The position numbers and the translations under genes are program-made. The notes beneath the pieces were generated by a model, which had not been told where the DNA came from, did no database searches, and saw only the letters and a program-made list of their open reading frames with translations. Below, piece by piece: positions 21,823 to 34,275 of a DNA stretch of 64,000 nucleotides; positions within the stretch are counted from its first letter, which is position 1, and the number at the start of each line of letters is the position of its first letter. This DNA is from Synaphobranchus kaupii (Eukaryota; Chordata; Actinopteri; Anguilliformes; Synaphobranchidae): the NCBI GenBank assembly GCA_029718625.1, contig CM056377.1:111214407-111278406 (forward strand). Reading direction: 5' to 3'.

Positions 21823-22555
21823 TGTTAAGGATCTGGGTAGGGACTGGACTCAAATGCACGACTCAGAGACAGAATACAATGCTCGCGGGGAGCGTTTATT
21901 ACTTTTCCCAAAACTCCGGAAGTATAGGGAGAACAGGGAGAGGGGCTGAATCCTGGGTTGGCGAGAATAGGGGCAGAGCGGGAGCGGGGAGCAGGCAAAG
22001 GGGCTGGACAGTGGCTGAATCCTGGGTTAGCGTAGCAGAGGGAGAGCGGGATGTGGGAGACAGGGATGCGTGGTGTAGAACAGGGAGGAGCCTGCAGGCT
22101 GGCAGGTAAGCAGAACAACAGACAAAGCGTTAATTTCAGCAAGACAAAATGAGACTGTGAAGCATTAGTTTAGCAAGACAAAGCAAGACTATGACTTAGG
22201 TTCCAAAACTAGACAAGACCAGAGTTACAACGAACAAGACTTAACAAACTGGCACCAGACAAAGAACAACGGGAGAATATACTGTATAGTGAAGTCAATG
22301 AGCTAATGAGTGATTGCAGCGTGAGAATGTATGCGAGAGTGATTGAGCGGAGACAAAGGCGTGAGGAATGCAAACGGGGAAAGGAATCTGATAGGCAAAG
22401 CAATAGCGAGGGTGAATTAGGCGAAACAAGCAGGGAAACCACACCCAGCCTGCACAACAATGGAAATGTAGAAACAAGACAAGAAACGTGAGGAAAAGGG
22501 GAAAACACGGAGCACAAACAGGGATGGGGACTAGGAGGGAATGGAGAGTGTAACA
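21823..22555 (-). mobile_element. LTR-like element, 733 bp (solo LTR type)
   Basis: Begins TGTTAAGGATC and ends GAGTGTAACA, the TG...CA form of LTRs. A perfect 5-bp direct repeat TTTTA flanks it (21818-21822 and 22556-22560). An AATAAA polyadenylation word lies on the minus strand (TTTATT at 21895-21900), so the LTR probably reads leftwards. Internal purine-rich repeats (GGGGCTGAATCCTGGGTTGG twice, at about 21940 and 22010) explain the overlapping open frames. The layout is the same as 59757-61158. No internal retrotransposon genes flank it. Confidence 0.7.
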
Positions 22556-22560
22556 TTTTA

Positions 22561-23996
22561 ATCTCAAAGAGCACCAAATTGAAACATTCAGCTGTTGAAA
22601 TTGACAAAATCTTGCCCCCGGATCCCCCTACAGTTTGGCATCCACCCACCACAGTTTCAGAAAATCTTGTGGGAAACACTGAGTACCATCAATGAAATGT
22701 TCATGTCAATAGAATGCACTAAAGTGTCATACCCACCTGGGTGAAGAAGCTACGTATATTGCATCAGAACACTCCCCACAAATATCTGAGGGTGAGAGGG
22801 AAGGGATTAATTCGACATACTTACAATTTATGAAAAATATTATTAACACCATAAATTCCCAAAATTACCTCAGAAGTTCCAAAATACCTTGAAAATTTTC
22901 CCGGAACTTTACAATCCTATGTGCGACCTCAGCTAAGACAGTATAAAAGTATGAAAAGAAGGAGCAGGAGGCTAGATGTAGTAACCTTAGCAGATCTAAC
23001 AAGTAAGGAAAGAGAATAAAGGGAAAATATGAGCTTGTCTGTTGCAATTCCATAACCGTATGCCAAAACTATATGTGTATGATTTATGAGATTATTAATA
23101 AAAAATAATCTTGGGGTTCATAACCCCCTCTGGGATCAATTTACCATTATATAATACCAGTGATTTCAGTGTTGCCCTACACATGAACCTGTGTCAAACT
23201 ACACCTCCATTTCAAAACTATATATTTTGTCAAACTTCCATTTGACCTCACATACTTGTAATACAGATTTTCCAATATTGATTTTAATTTTCCACACATG
23301 ATGCATGCTATAAAATTTCCCCAGACAATTCAGAATCCATAGAATATAGGCACAATTATATGTTTCCCTTTTAAACCTTCTAAGGTTTCTTAATATTCTG
23401 TAAATTTTGTTTACTTATTTTTAACAAATGATATGCTGGTCATCCAGCTTTGGATATTAATTATAAACATATTTTTGTGTATTTTCAGATTATAAAATAG
23501 CTTACAAAAAATAGCACAGTTTCTTTAATCAATGTTTTTAAAGAAACTGACAGTCAATGTTATTTTTTGTGACACTTTTGGTGCCAGTGATTACCTCTTG
23601 TTCACAGCAGAACTTGAAGGAAGCACCATCTGCACACCTCTAAAAACAGCTGGTACCACAGATATTTCCCCTGCTCGAGACCAAACAAAGACCTTCGGTT
23701 TATCATGTACCTTTCCAGTAAGCAAAATATTTACTTCCTTGATGTTCTTTGATCAGACGATATATATAGATGTGAAGTTTTTGAACCCATTATTACAGAA
23801 GGTATGCCAGGGAAGCATCAGGTAATGACAATTAAACATTACAAATCCTTTATCTACTACACAGTTTTCAGTTGCAGTATCTATTCTCCTTGAAATGCAG
23901 AACTTTACCACTGTGTGGTGCATTTACCTTGTAATGTGACAAAAAAAGAAATAATCCTAAATTATAATGTCTATGCAAATGCTGTGTTAAAATATA

Positions 23997-24065
<69 letters not shown>

Positions 24066-25211
24066 GTCATTTACCCATTTTCTTAATTTATATATTTATT
24101 CAGTCTAGGCTTATAAGAAAACTTTAGAGCCCTGTGGTGAACATTGCACTCAAATTGGCACATGGTCTGTTCAAATACAAATAGAACTGAATAGAATTTC
24201 TTAAAAATATGCAATCTAATAGAAAAGCCGAAATGCTTAAGTCATGAATTTCTCACACTGACCTATGGGTTACTCAAGTGCCCATAAAATGAAAACAATT
24301 CCTCCTATAGTGAACGTAGTCCTTTAATAACCTGAGTGAGTAATTGGTTTCTGAGATGTTGCATGGCCTTAATTAACTTAAACGAGCCAAACGAAAGTGG
24401 GCTTCAGCAGAAAAAACGTAATGTAGCTGATAGTGATCAAATGCATTATCTTAAAGCTCAATAGCCTACTATTGAATTGGAGCATTCAAGGCTTTGAGGG
24501 CAATGTGAATTGAAGCACTGAGAAGAAATCCTGGATCTAATCTATTTTGCATCTTACATATGTACCTATACAATCTGCAACTGCCAGGGCACAATGCCAC
24601 AATTGTATAATTGTTGGATGCCTCATCTAATCAGTCCAACATATGATTCAATAATTTCAATGCAACTCATCTCAAGTCTATCCACCATATAAGGGTTCCA
24701 TGTGTATTTATGACAAATTAGTTCATGTTAATTATAATAAATATTTCTGCTTCAGTATCATCCATGGTATATTTTACACTGCCACACTTCCATTTTAAGC
24801 ATGAATAACATTGATGAAAGAAATATAATTCTCAAACTCATTGTACAATCACACTTTCCAGTTTTTAACAAGCGTAGGTAAAGTACTTCCAAAGGTACTG
24901 TCTGTGTAGTAGGCCCTGGAACCATTTTGATAAAAGCTGATTAAAAATCATATAGATGATTTTCTACTAATGAACAGTATATGGTTTGGCAACATACATT
25001 ATACCCTTATATCTATATAGGACCTGTGATAATATTAGGCCATTGCCATGCAGTTGTCAGTGGAAATTTTCTGGCGCCAGCCTGTATTAGCTTTCTGCTG
25101 GAAGGTCTCATTATTGGCTATAGTGCAGGGCCTATAATAATTTTTTTTTGTTTCTTTTTTTCATCCTATTACAGTACACAGAAATTTCCAATATATACCT
25201 ATTTTTGTATG
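22561..25211. other. AT-rich non-coding DNA
   Basis: Holds an (ATT)20 microsatellite at 24000-24060. The frame at 23532-23825 (97 codons) has no recognisable domain, and the frame at 23915-24127 is a poly-leucine reading of the microsatellite. No gene is supported. Confidence 0.5.
24000..24060 (+). repeat. (ATT)20 microsatellite
   Basis: Uninterrupted trinucleotide tract of about 60 bases. Confidence 0.95.
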
Positions 25212-25216
25212 ATGAT

Positions 25217-27093
25217 TGTCATGGTTTATGACCCTTTTCCCTTGCGGTCGTGTTCCTCGATCGCCACTAGTGGGCGCTGCTTCGTTGGTGGAGTTTTGGC
25301 TCCTTTCCTTCTTCTCACAAAGAAGTTCTCATCAATGTTGCACAGCTGCACATGGTTGGCGGTGAGCTATTTAAGCTATATATATGTTCCTTTTGTTCTG
25401 GGCTTCGAGATTAATTGTGGTTTGTAATTGTTCATTGTGATTGTTTGTTCTGTGGTGTATTTTCTGGTATTAGTTGTGCTGTTTTGTGTGCGGTTTATTT
25501 TGCCCTTTTTAAGTTTTAAACGTATGATTAGATCTAGGTTTTTAAGGAGACAATTTTGTTCCGTTGTGCTTTTATTGGAGTTTTGCGGTACTGGCCTTTG
25601 TGCTTTGAGCTTCAGGTTGAATTCCTGTTTGGTGTGCTCATTTCAGTCTCCGCTTTCTGGTCTGTCCTTTGTTTGTCGTTTTTACCTTGATCTATTGCCT
25701 TTTACTAAGAGACAGGGCGTTTGTATCATACTGACTTTAGGGTTTTATTTATTCTTAGAGGCAGGTCGGTTATTTTCGATTAAGTTTGCGTTGGTCTTTT
25801 GTTACAGCTGTTCCTGTTCGTCCTTTTCACCTGCGGGACGATTTTGTTCGGATCTGTAGTTCTGTTCGTTCTCTGGGTGTGTCCCTCCTTATATGGAGCT
25901 TGGACGATGCTATGGACCTGTTTGTGTTTGATCGCGCGTTTATGAAAGTAACCATGGAACGTTATCTCTGTTCCTCCGCCTCATTACATTTCCCGTTATT
26001 GAGAGGCAGTGTGTGCTATTTTCTGTTAAGGTTGCATTGGTCTTTTGTTACAGCTGTCCTGTTCGCCCTTTTTACCTGTGGGACGATTTTGTTCGGAACT
26101 GTAGTTCTGTTCGTTCTCTGGGTGAGTCTCCTTATATGGAGCTTGGGTGATGCTATGGACATGTGTGTGCGGGATTGCGCGCTTTTGAAAATAGTCTTAG
26201 ACCGTTAGCTCTGTTCCTCCGCCTCGTTACATTTCCCATTATTAGAGGCTAGGGCGTGTGTTTTCAATTAAGCTTGCATTAGTCATGTTTGCTAGTAAAG
26301 TTATGGGACGACGGTGCTCCGTCGGCTCGCCTGTAAAATGTTTCTCCTGGGAGATCGGGCGTTTACCCCTTTACGTTTTCTCGATCTATGCGGGACTTGC
26401 CTATGTGGAAGTAGCTATTAGGACTCGCCCCCCCTGGCGTATTTGCCTATGTAGATGTAGTTATTAGGACTCATCTCCCTTGGCTTTTCTGTTCCTGCTT
26501 CCTGGTCGTTGAATTTGACTGCGAGCCTATCAAACTACCTATGGAATGTTATCTGTTCCTTCGCCTCATTACATTCCTCTATCTAGAGGCACGGCATTTA
26601 TTTTCTATTTACCTCGTGTTAGTCTTTTAGCCGGTGATGTCTGGTGCTGCTGTCCTGTTCGTCCTTTTCACCTGCGGGACGTTTTTGTTTGGAACTGTAG
26701 TTCTGTTCACTCCCCGGGTGTGTCCCTCCTTATATGGAGCTTGGACGATGCTGTGGACATGTTTGCGTTTGACTGCGAGCCCTCGATAGTAGCCTTGGAA
26801 CTTTAGATCCCCGTTCCTTTCGCCTCTTGGTATACTAATTTCTATTTGTTTTCTGTGTTTGTTTGATGTGTGTTTTGTTTGTGCCATTGTGCTACTCGCC
26901 TGTTCTTATGCGTCTCGTTATCGAGACAGGGCGTTTTATTTCTGGCTCGTGTGTAAGTGAGCCGGTCTGTAGCTGTGGTGTGTGTTGTCTCCTTCCCTTA
27001 TCTGCGGGGTTTCCCGCCTTAGTGGCCTAAGGGCTTAATGAATCCCCTTGCTGCGTTTGGCTCCTCCCATGTCACACGTCACACCCCATTACA
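25217..27093 (+). mobile_element. LTR-like element with internal tandem duplications, 1877 bp
   Basis: Begins TGTCATGGTTTATGACC and ends CACACCCCATTACA (TG...CA). A perfect 5-bp repeat ATGAT flanks it (25212-25216 and 27094-27098). A TATA-like region (TATTTAAGCTATATATATG) lies near 25367. Inside, a unit of about 244 bp recurs from roughly 25757, 26001, 26245 and a longer variant at 26585; each unit has GAGGCA-type starts and CCTGTTCG-CC-TTT-ACCTG. The T-rich composition yields hydrophobic open frames (24981-26208) that are not genes. No gag or pol is seen. Confidence 0.65.
25757..26890 (+). repeat. About 244-bp tandem units inside the LTR-like element
   Basis: Landmark GACGATTTTGTTCGGA-CTG occurs at about 25837 and 26082; CTCCTTATATGGAGCTTGG recurs at about 25886, 26130 and 26728. 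Units are imperfect and the third and fourth have insertions or deletions. Confidence 0.75.
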
Positions 27094-27098
27094 ATGAT

Positions 27099-27548
27099 AT
27101 GATTTTATCTTGCTTTGATGTCACGAGAACAAACACATTTTTCATTTCAAACAATGGGGGATTTTTAGATTTGCTATGCTAATGCATTGATTGGGCAAAG
27201 TATATACTGTACTGTGTATGACAAAACATCCTTGCCCTTTAAATGCCATGCTAGGAAATGTCTGGCTTGTTATTTATACTCTTGTTATGTTGGAGGGTCA
27301 GTTTTGGTTGTCATAACGCATATGTTGTCCTCATTCTTTCAATAAATAAAATTCACCAAGATTAACTTTTGCAAAATTTAGTTTTTCCTTAGGTTGCAAA
27401 GATTTCTTTGTGAATGTACGGACTGTACCAAGGGAATAATATTATTTCTGTTTTCCCATTTACTGTTGCTGTGATATAGTCTGTTATAACATTTTATTTT
27501 GCTTTGTATAGTTGCTTTTAGGTGCCACCTATACAATTGTCTTGAGAC
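27099..27548. other. Short non-coding gap
   Basis: AT-rich, nothing recognised. Confidence 0.45.
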
Positions 27549-27551
27549 CTT

Positions 27552-29488
27552 GGGCCCTATCTTGGCGATCTTGGCGCTTAGTCTAAGCGCATGGCGCTAA
27601 GTCCATTTAGGGCGTGTCCAAGTCCACTTTTGCTATTTTAACGGCGTGTTTTTTTGGCGCTAAGCACGGCGCATGGCGCAACTGGGCTGAACCTAGTCGC
27701 TTCATTAATTATAGGTGTGTCTTGGGCGTGACATTCAATAAACCAATCAAAATGTCATATCCCATTTCCCTTTAGAAGCCTGCTTTTCCACCTTGGCGGA
27801 TTGCTTATGATGGCGAAACAGACATGCTCGTGCGTGTTTAGTGTGATCAAGGAATAGGCTAAATGGAGTATGATCAATATTATTCGGACTAACCATTAGC
27901 CTATGAGTTCCTGGTAATTCCAGACAGGGCTGTTATTTTACAAAATATGTGCGGTTAAATTTCGTTAAAAGGACCTGCAACAGCTGAGAATAAGCTATCA
28001 ATGGCTTCAGTCTCACCTTAGAAAACGCCAAATTAGCCTGCTTGTTCAGTGAATTTCGTTTGATTATGCAATGAAAGTGTCAAACATCAATTCCAAGAGG
28101 CTGTTCTCAAGTTCAAGCTTCATCCAAAGTTCATTAGGCTACCTGCATAGTAGGCTAATATTGATTAATAACATACATACCGTTATTTTGCCTTAATGAT
28201 GACACTAAATAGCCATACAATAAAGCTGTCAGGTTCGCAAACCATAAGTTCACGCATATTTCCCCTTGTTTAATAATTTCCTGTTTATGGAAATGTGACC
28301 AACCTGTTTTACTCGTAGCGTAATCCTTTAAAACAATCCACTTTCCCAGGAAGACCGTTAAACGTGCAGAGAATGGCATTAAAATTAATTGTGTAACGTG
28401 CTGCAAATTTGTTTTAGTTTCTAATTAGACGCTTAGTTCTCTTTAAAATCGTTTTGTTCAGTTAAGGAATAACGGGTGAAATCAGCTGGGTTTTAAACGG
28501 TGAGAGTATGGAAACCTGGTCACTGTCATTTAAAAAAATATGAAGGACGAAGAATAGCTAGGTTGCAATTTAGTTAACATGGTGACATCTCCGTTTTTTA
28601 ACCATAGGCTATCGAAAAAAACCTTATGCACAGCGAATTCGCTGTAGCCTAGGCTATTTGAAAAACAATAAATGCAATATTCACTGGACAAGGTTTTGAA
28701 CTTTTTTCAGTCACAAACCATTCTATTTACTTACAGGCTGTATTCATAGATAAACAGAGCTGTATTGTAATGACATCTGAAGCGCATTTTCAGAACTTAA
28801 ATGTCCGTCTATTGCCGTGCGCGAGTTTTCCATTGAATGACAATTCACGCATTAGGTGTAAAGACAATTCGCGCATTAGGCTTGATAGCTATAGGTGTTA
28901 TCAGCTCCTTTTTAATGGATAGCCATTGTCCCGTACCATCGCACATCGCCTGGATGTTGATGGAGTGGGCTGAGAGCAATGTAATGTGGCATTGTTTCCC
29001 TTCGCTGAGGGAAAGGTATGTGGACCTATGGAACCTTTTATTATTATGCATTTTTGATATAGCCTACACAATAATAATATTTCACATTGTGATCTAGATA
29101 TTTTAGTCATGCCTGTGCACGTCCCTGTGTGTAACAGACAGGAGGGTATGCGCGTTGTGCACACGCCTATGTAGACGCACTTATATGCGCCGTTAAAATA
29201 GCATGTAAACAACTGCGACATGACTTTAGACCAGGTTTGTGGTGGTTCTAGCGCAAGCGCTTTCTGCTGGCTCAAGATAGCAATACGCCAAAAAGAATCC
29301 TGACCACTCCTCATGTTAAGACCAACACGCCCAGTTCACTAATGATGGCGCAAGACTAGTTAATGGCGCAATGCTAGTTTGACGGCGTAAGCGTTAGGCG
29401 TAATTATGGACCTAGCGCCGGGTGTAAGATAGCAAAGACACTTGCGTTTGCGTTAGCGCCGCTTTGCGCCGGGTGTAAGATAGGGCCC
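27552..29488. mobile_element. Non-autonomous DNA element with GGGCCCTATCTT ends, 1937 bp
   Basis: The left end GGGCCCTATCTTGGCG pairs with the inverted right end, whose complement starts GGGCCCTATCTTACACCCGG. A 3-bp CTT repeat flanks it (27549-27551 and 29489-29491). The ends are followed by many GGCGC/GCGCC words (GGCGCTAAG, GGCGCAA), typical of a frequent teleost repeat class. At the right end the block GCGCCGGGTGTAAGATAG occurs twice (29415-29432 and 29467-29484), so the terminus is duplicated. The interior has no convincing transposase; the frame at 28901-29314 matches nothing I know. The 3-bp duplication would suit a Harbinger-type element, but the superfamily is unproven. Confidence 0.7.
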
Positions 29489-30758
29489 CTTGAGTCAAGA
29501 TCAAATTAGAATTTCTGCACCATGCTGTTACTAATTTTATGTATATGCTTCTTAAAGAAATTGAGAGCAGCATTGGCAGCAGACCACTACAAGCACAAAC
29601 ATTTGCCATGGTTACTCATTTCTCATTAAGGCATACCAGTTTTAAATGAATACAGAGAGACATGCTAACACTGCAAAGCAGGCTCTTCTCAAATATGCAT
29701 TACCAGTAGTTCCTCCTGTTGAAATGGCATTAATGATTAGTTATCGGTATTAATACTACCTTTTTGTGCAGGCAACACAATGGGGGGGGGGGCATATTTA
29801 ATTGGATTGCCTCATTCAAGAATGTTCATGGCGTTAAACATTTCAAACAAGTCCTTGGATGAAGGATCAAACAGGCGTAGACTGTCAAGAACATGCCGGT
29901 TGTGTCCATAAGGTCCATTGCCTTTGTGCTCTAGGTTCTATAGGATCCTTTGTAGTGTTGAGGTCTGAGCTTTTGAGAGTTGATTATGCCCTGAGATGGT
30001 TCTGTGGTTAACAGGAAGATTGTATGTTCAGCAGACAATCTTACCTTGCACTCCTTGTTTCATGCCCCAAGGGTTAAAAACCAGAATTGCTCTGGAAAAA
30101 AAAAAAAAGTGCTTGCATTATGTTAAATGGCACATGAGAGGGGGCTGATAGCCGACTGCTAGCAGGTGCCATTTCCTCTTCAAGCATGGCTTTTCTGTCT
30201 GTTTCCCTTGTCTTACAACCATTACAAACATTCACATCTTGCTGCAACAGCACTGTCACCATTTTGTTAACAGAAGGCTACTGTCATTAATCTGGATGTA
30301 TAGGAGCAGATCTGCTTGCACACAACTATCACTGAGCTGATTATTTCCCAGGCAGTCATAATGTAGTTTTTTTTTTATCTTGGTATTGTGTTCATTCCAA
30401 AATGTTGCCTTCTTCATCGTGTTTGATTGTCCACAACGTAAAGTAAATGAAGACTGGTCGGCGGAGTTCGCATTAACAATGAGATATGTGCAAGTTTTTC
30501 ATGCTTTGGTAGTATACCCCCTGGTACTTTCTTGCAACCACAAATGGGAAATATCATAGCCAAGAATGATTTTGCATGTGTCAAAATATAGAAAAGTTAC
30601 ATTTGGCAAACAAATAAGAACTAAAAATGTTCTCTGATATTATAATTAAATGTTGCAGTTAATGTTTAGTTTGAGCCCTTCTCCCTTGGGTATAGTTTGG
30701 CCTTAATCACATGGAATTACAAAATACTATGACACTGCCTTTTCAGGTGAATCACCCA

Positions 30759-30808
30759 TAAAATGTTGACAGTCATATAAGATTAAAATGTTGACAGTCA
30801 TATAAGAT
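30759..30808 (+). repeat. Perfect 25-bp tandem duplication
   Basis: TAAAATGTTGACAGTCATAT then AAGAT is present twice in a row without mismatch, so the duplication is recent or conserved. Confidence 0.95.
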
Positions 30809-31952
30809 AAATGGTACTACAGATGCATACACTACATATACGTAGTATCTAGTTTTTACCTGCTAATTCAGATATAATTCAGTTGCCTATTTGTACGACA
30901 TGTTTGTACATGTTAAATTGTCGGCTTATTTTCCTGGTAAGAAACAAATAATGTATTCTTATAATACTGAAATTAAGGTGTGAATAATGTTGGCAGCATA
31001 GTTAATTCTGTTTTCAAAAACAATAACCATGCCATTATGGCACTCATTTGTGGACAATTTAATCAAAATAACACCGCAGATAATCGCATATAATTTAGCA
31101 TATTTCCATATTCAAATATTAAAATGTTTAGACAGAGGCAGATGCAGAAATCTGACAACAGAAAGCAGGCAAGATATATTTGTTTCTCTTTTAAATTTAA
31201 ACACAAATATATGAAAAAAAACTGCTGTTTGACTGCATTAAAGTCATTTTGGCAAGCAATGCATATGGTGAGAATTCAATGTAGATTTCACTGCACTGCA
31301 TTGCTCTGGTTTGATCGTGATATAATATTCATTAATATTGTATCCGATAAAACTGTAAGTTGAACATACTTCAAGGTACATTGAAGCAGATAACCACATG
31401 CTGATGTCACACACACACACGTAATGTGGTTTTGTTAAATTTCTCAATTGAGTTGGAAGATATAGATTGCGTTCCGTTTTCCCGGTCTCCACGTTTGTCT
31501 CCCATATGCACTGCAATGATACGTAAAAAGTACATCTTATTTGGTTACATCTCATTGAACCAGTGATGGCACTGTCATCAAAAGAGATTGTTTTGGAAAA
31601 CAGCATGCATGGCATACTGTCGCACTGACAGTGTTCAATAGCGCCCGTTGTGAAACAGCCATGCAGCAACTGTTATACCAGGGGAAGGGGGGTCTTTAGG
31701 GGCATTTTGCCCGGAGATATAAAGTCGAATTAATTGCCGTAGGTACCTGTCATCATCCATGTAAAAGGATAAGCAGATATTGTTCCTTGTTTAGTTAAAG
31801 GGGGTTGTAAAAAAATGCAGCATTTGAATAATTCTGGGACTTGTTTTTAGCAGAAATTTCAGATAATTCAGGGAACGTCAGAAATACTTTTTTGAAATAA
31901 GCATCTCCGTTCAATGAATGTATTAGATTGCGAGTGAAATCAGAGGTGGAGG

Positions 31953-32008
31953 CATATGCACATGCGTACGCGCACGCACGCATGCACACACACACACACA
32001 CACACACA
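31953..32008 (+). repeat. (CG/CA)n alternating tract
   Basis: ATGCACATGCGTACGCGCAC then (CA)n: a purine-pyrimidine alternation of about 55 bases, the classical Z-DNA-prone pattern. The cysteine/valine-rich minus frame here is an artefact of the repeat. Confidence 0.9.
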
Positions 32009-33896
32009 TTAACTTGTAATTTATTTTTAATAAAAGCATGTTTATTTAGGGGGAGAGTGGTGGTATAAATTCAGGTCTCAAGAAAGAGAAGTGAGATGAG
32101 ATGTATTCCACTGGAGTGGTATTACCCAAGATAATTTCTAATGCTGGGTTTATAAAAGTTTAATAAGACTTGGCTGCTGATTAATCTTGCTGCCGTTTTG
32201 GTGTTGTGGCAGCCTACAAGGCCACTACAAGTCCAGTGAACCTTTTTCAAATGGATTTTAAACCTTTTTTCTTACAGCATGGTGATTGCCTTCTCATGAC
32301 ACATTATAATGAATCCAAGGTACCAAGGTGTTTCAATCCTGGTAATGGTGAGATGTGCAGCAGGCTAATGACAGTATGAGATTACTGAGGGGTTACGGAA
32401 AAGTGCATCCCACCTGGACAGTTTTATAATAGCTCTATAATCTTGTTCTCGTATAGTGACAAGTTTTCATATCCTCATTCTACATTTTCATTAAGAAAAA
32501 TGCCAAAGGCACTGGCTGTATTTAGAAGAATATTTTAATACATTTTGTGGTAAAGGACACATTTGTTTTTAAGTGCCAAGGATGTTTTGTGTTTCACTCT
32601 CGTGAAATCTTTGCTAATAAGGCTCTTTTAGCAGAACACATTTATATGAATCAATCAGTTGGACATTTCCATACAGTAGATGCTTCTGACAGGAAACCAT
32701 TTACTGATATAAATCTACACAAATTACATTGTCAGGAGTGATTTGTCAAGCTTGGCCTGTCTGAGGCTCTGAGGACAAGCCTCACTACTAAAGAAATCCC
32801 CAAGTATCAGCAATGAAATTAAATGAGAGGGAAAATGAGGACAGCTGTGACAGAGAAAATACCGCATTGTTTTAGCGACTGTTTTATCATTTTGGGAAGC
32901 CCCTCTAGCAATAAAAGCACTGGTGAATTTTAACCCTTTTTAAAAATACATATTAACCAAATTATTAATCATTAATAATTAATAATTACCTAAAGACCAA
33001 AATCACATATTCTTTTTATTGTCATTGTAAATGTTGTTTTGATAACAACAGTTTACACTCTACAACATGTTCTCTTTTGCCAGGCATTCACATAGAAACA
33101 TTACATTTTCACACTTTCCAAAGGCTTTGAATGCAGTCACATTGACACACACAAAAAAATCAACCGCTGTTTGTTTTCTGTTAAAATCCTGTGAACCAAA
33201 ATAGACTTTCAAAAGCGGAGTTTCAGCAATGCACACAAAAGCACCTTATGTGAATTATTCCACCCTGGGAAATTTTCAGCTCAAGAGTGAAGAGGTTGAT
33301 ATTAAAAGTTAATTTGTAGGACACCACTGCACCAAGCAATCCTCTCAAAAAAGGATGAAGCCGTTCTGATTCCTAAAAAGTGGATTTTATTGTCCTCGTC
33401 TCATTTTTCAGCCTTGGCAGAGAGAGAAAACGGTTGGGTTTGCTGAAGATTACTCTGCACTAAGCAAAAATGCACTATGCATTTGTTTTAATACTTAAAA
33501 GTGGGAATTGCTTCATGAAAGCTGTTTCATCTTCCATGCCTGGACTGTCTGATGGCTCAAAAAGGCTCACTTTATCGACCACTGTGTTCAGAAAGCTTTC
33601 GAGGGCTGGGGAGTGGCCATCCCTCAGTGCAGCTACTAAGTACAGTAGCTACTTCAAGACTGATGAAATGGGCTGAGTCCCAACTCCAGGCTGTAGGAGA
33701 TGGAATTATGTTAGCTGCATCATACAAGTAGGTCGTTCATGAGGGAATTGGAAAGCAATTTACAGCGATTGATGAGGGAGCGCATTCATATCACATTGTT
33801 TAGCATCCGCATGATGCAGATGGTGGACATGCAGCACATGTCAATTGCGTGACAAAACGGAAGCTCTTCTGCCATAGCTGGATGAACCAATGTAGA

Positions 33897-34267
33897 CAGT
33901 GGCAGCTCCTGAGCTGAAAATTGGGGTAGCGGAAAACTTCCCTTTAAACTGATTATTGGTCTTAATAATTTTTCAATCCGTTTCCTTGATTAACAATAGG
34001 CTACATCAGCGTTTAATTCACCAATTACTCAATGCCATCAAATGTAGCCGGTTCTCCTCAATTAGGCTATTAGGCAAGTAATAAAATTATTTTAACTTGC
34101 GTCGCAAAATTGTGCACATTTTAATCAACATTATAATTGTGGATACATGTGCTCTTCATTCTCCGCACTCTTAATTCCAAAAATATTAATGGAAATTAAA
34201 CGATCTTAAAGCTCAGCTTTTGTTAGATTTTCCGCTACCCCAATTTTCAGCTCAGGAGCCGCCACTG
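33897..34267. mobile_element. hAT-type MITE, 371 bp, intact ends
   Basis: Terminal inverted repeats of about 40 bp: left CAGTGGCAGCTCCTGAGCTG, right complement CAGTGGCGGCTCCTGAGCTG, both continuing AAAATTGGGGTAGCGGAAAA. A perfect 8-bp target duplication AATGTAGA flanks it (33889-33896 and 34268-34275), the hAT hallmark. The interior is AT-rich and non-coding. Confidence 0.93.
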
Positions 34268-34275
34268 AATGTAGA

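Larger units (their letters stand above)
29492..33888. other. Long non-coding stretch
   Basis: No gene was recognised in 4.4 kb. It contains a G10 run (about 29779-29788), a perfect 25-bp tandem duplication at 30759-30808, and a (CA)n tract at about 31953-32008. The frames at 31244-31669 and 32547-32741 show no domain. Confidence 0.5.

Noticed and set aside
21807..22679. Frames of 100-156 codons on both strands
   Set aside because: They fall in the purine-rich LTR-like element and extend into flanking DNA with no domain.
23915..24127. Poly-leucine frame
   Set aside because: Reading of the (ATT)20 microsatellite.
24981..26806. Long hydrophobic open frames (148, 143, 140, 86 codons) resembling membrane proteins
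   Set aside because: They lie across and within the T-rich tandem duplications of the LTR-like element; hydrophobicity follows from T-rich codons and no family is recognisable.
28901..29314. 137-codon minus frame within the GGGCCCTATCTT element as a transposase
   Set aside because: No DDE-type motif or helix-turn-helix can be seen and the opposite strand is also open.
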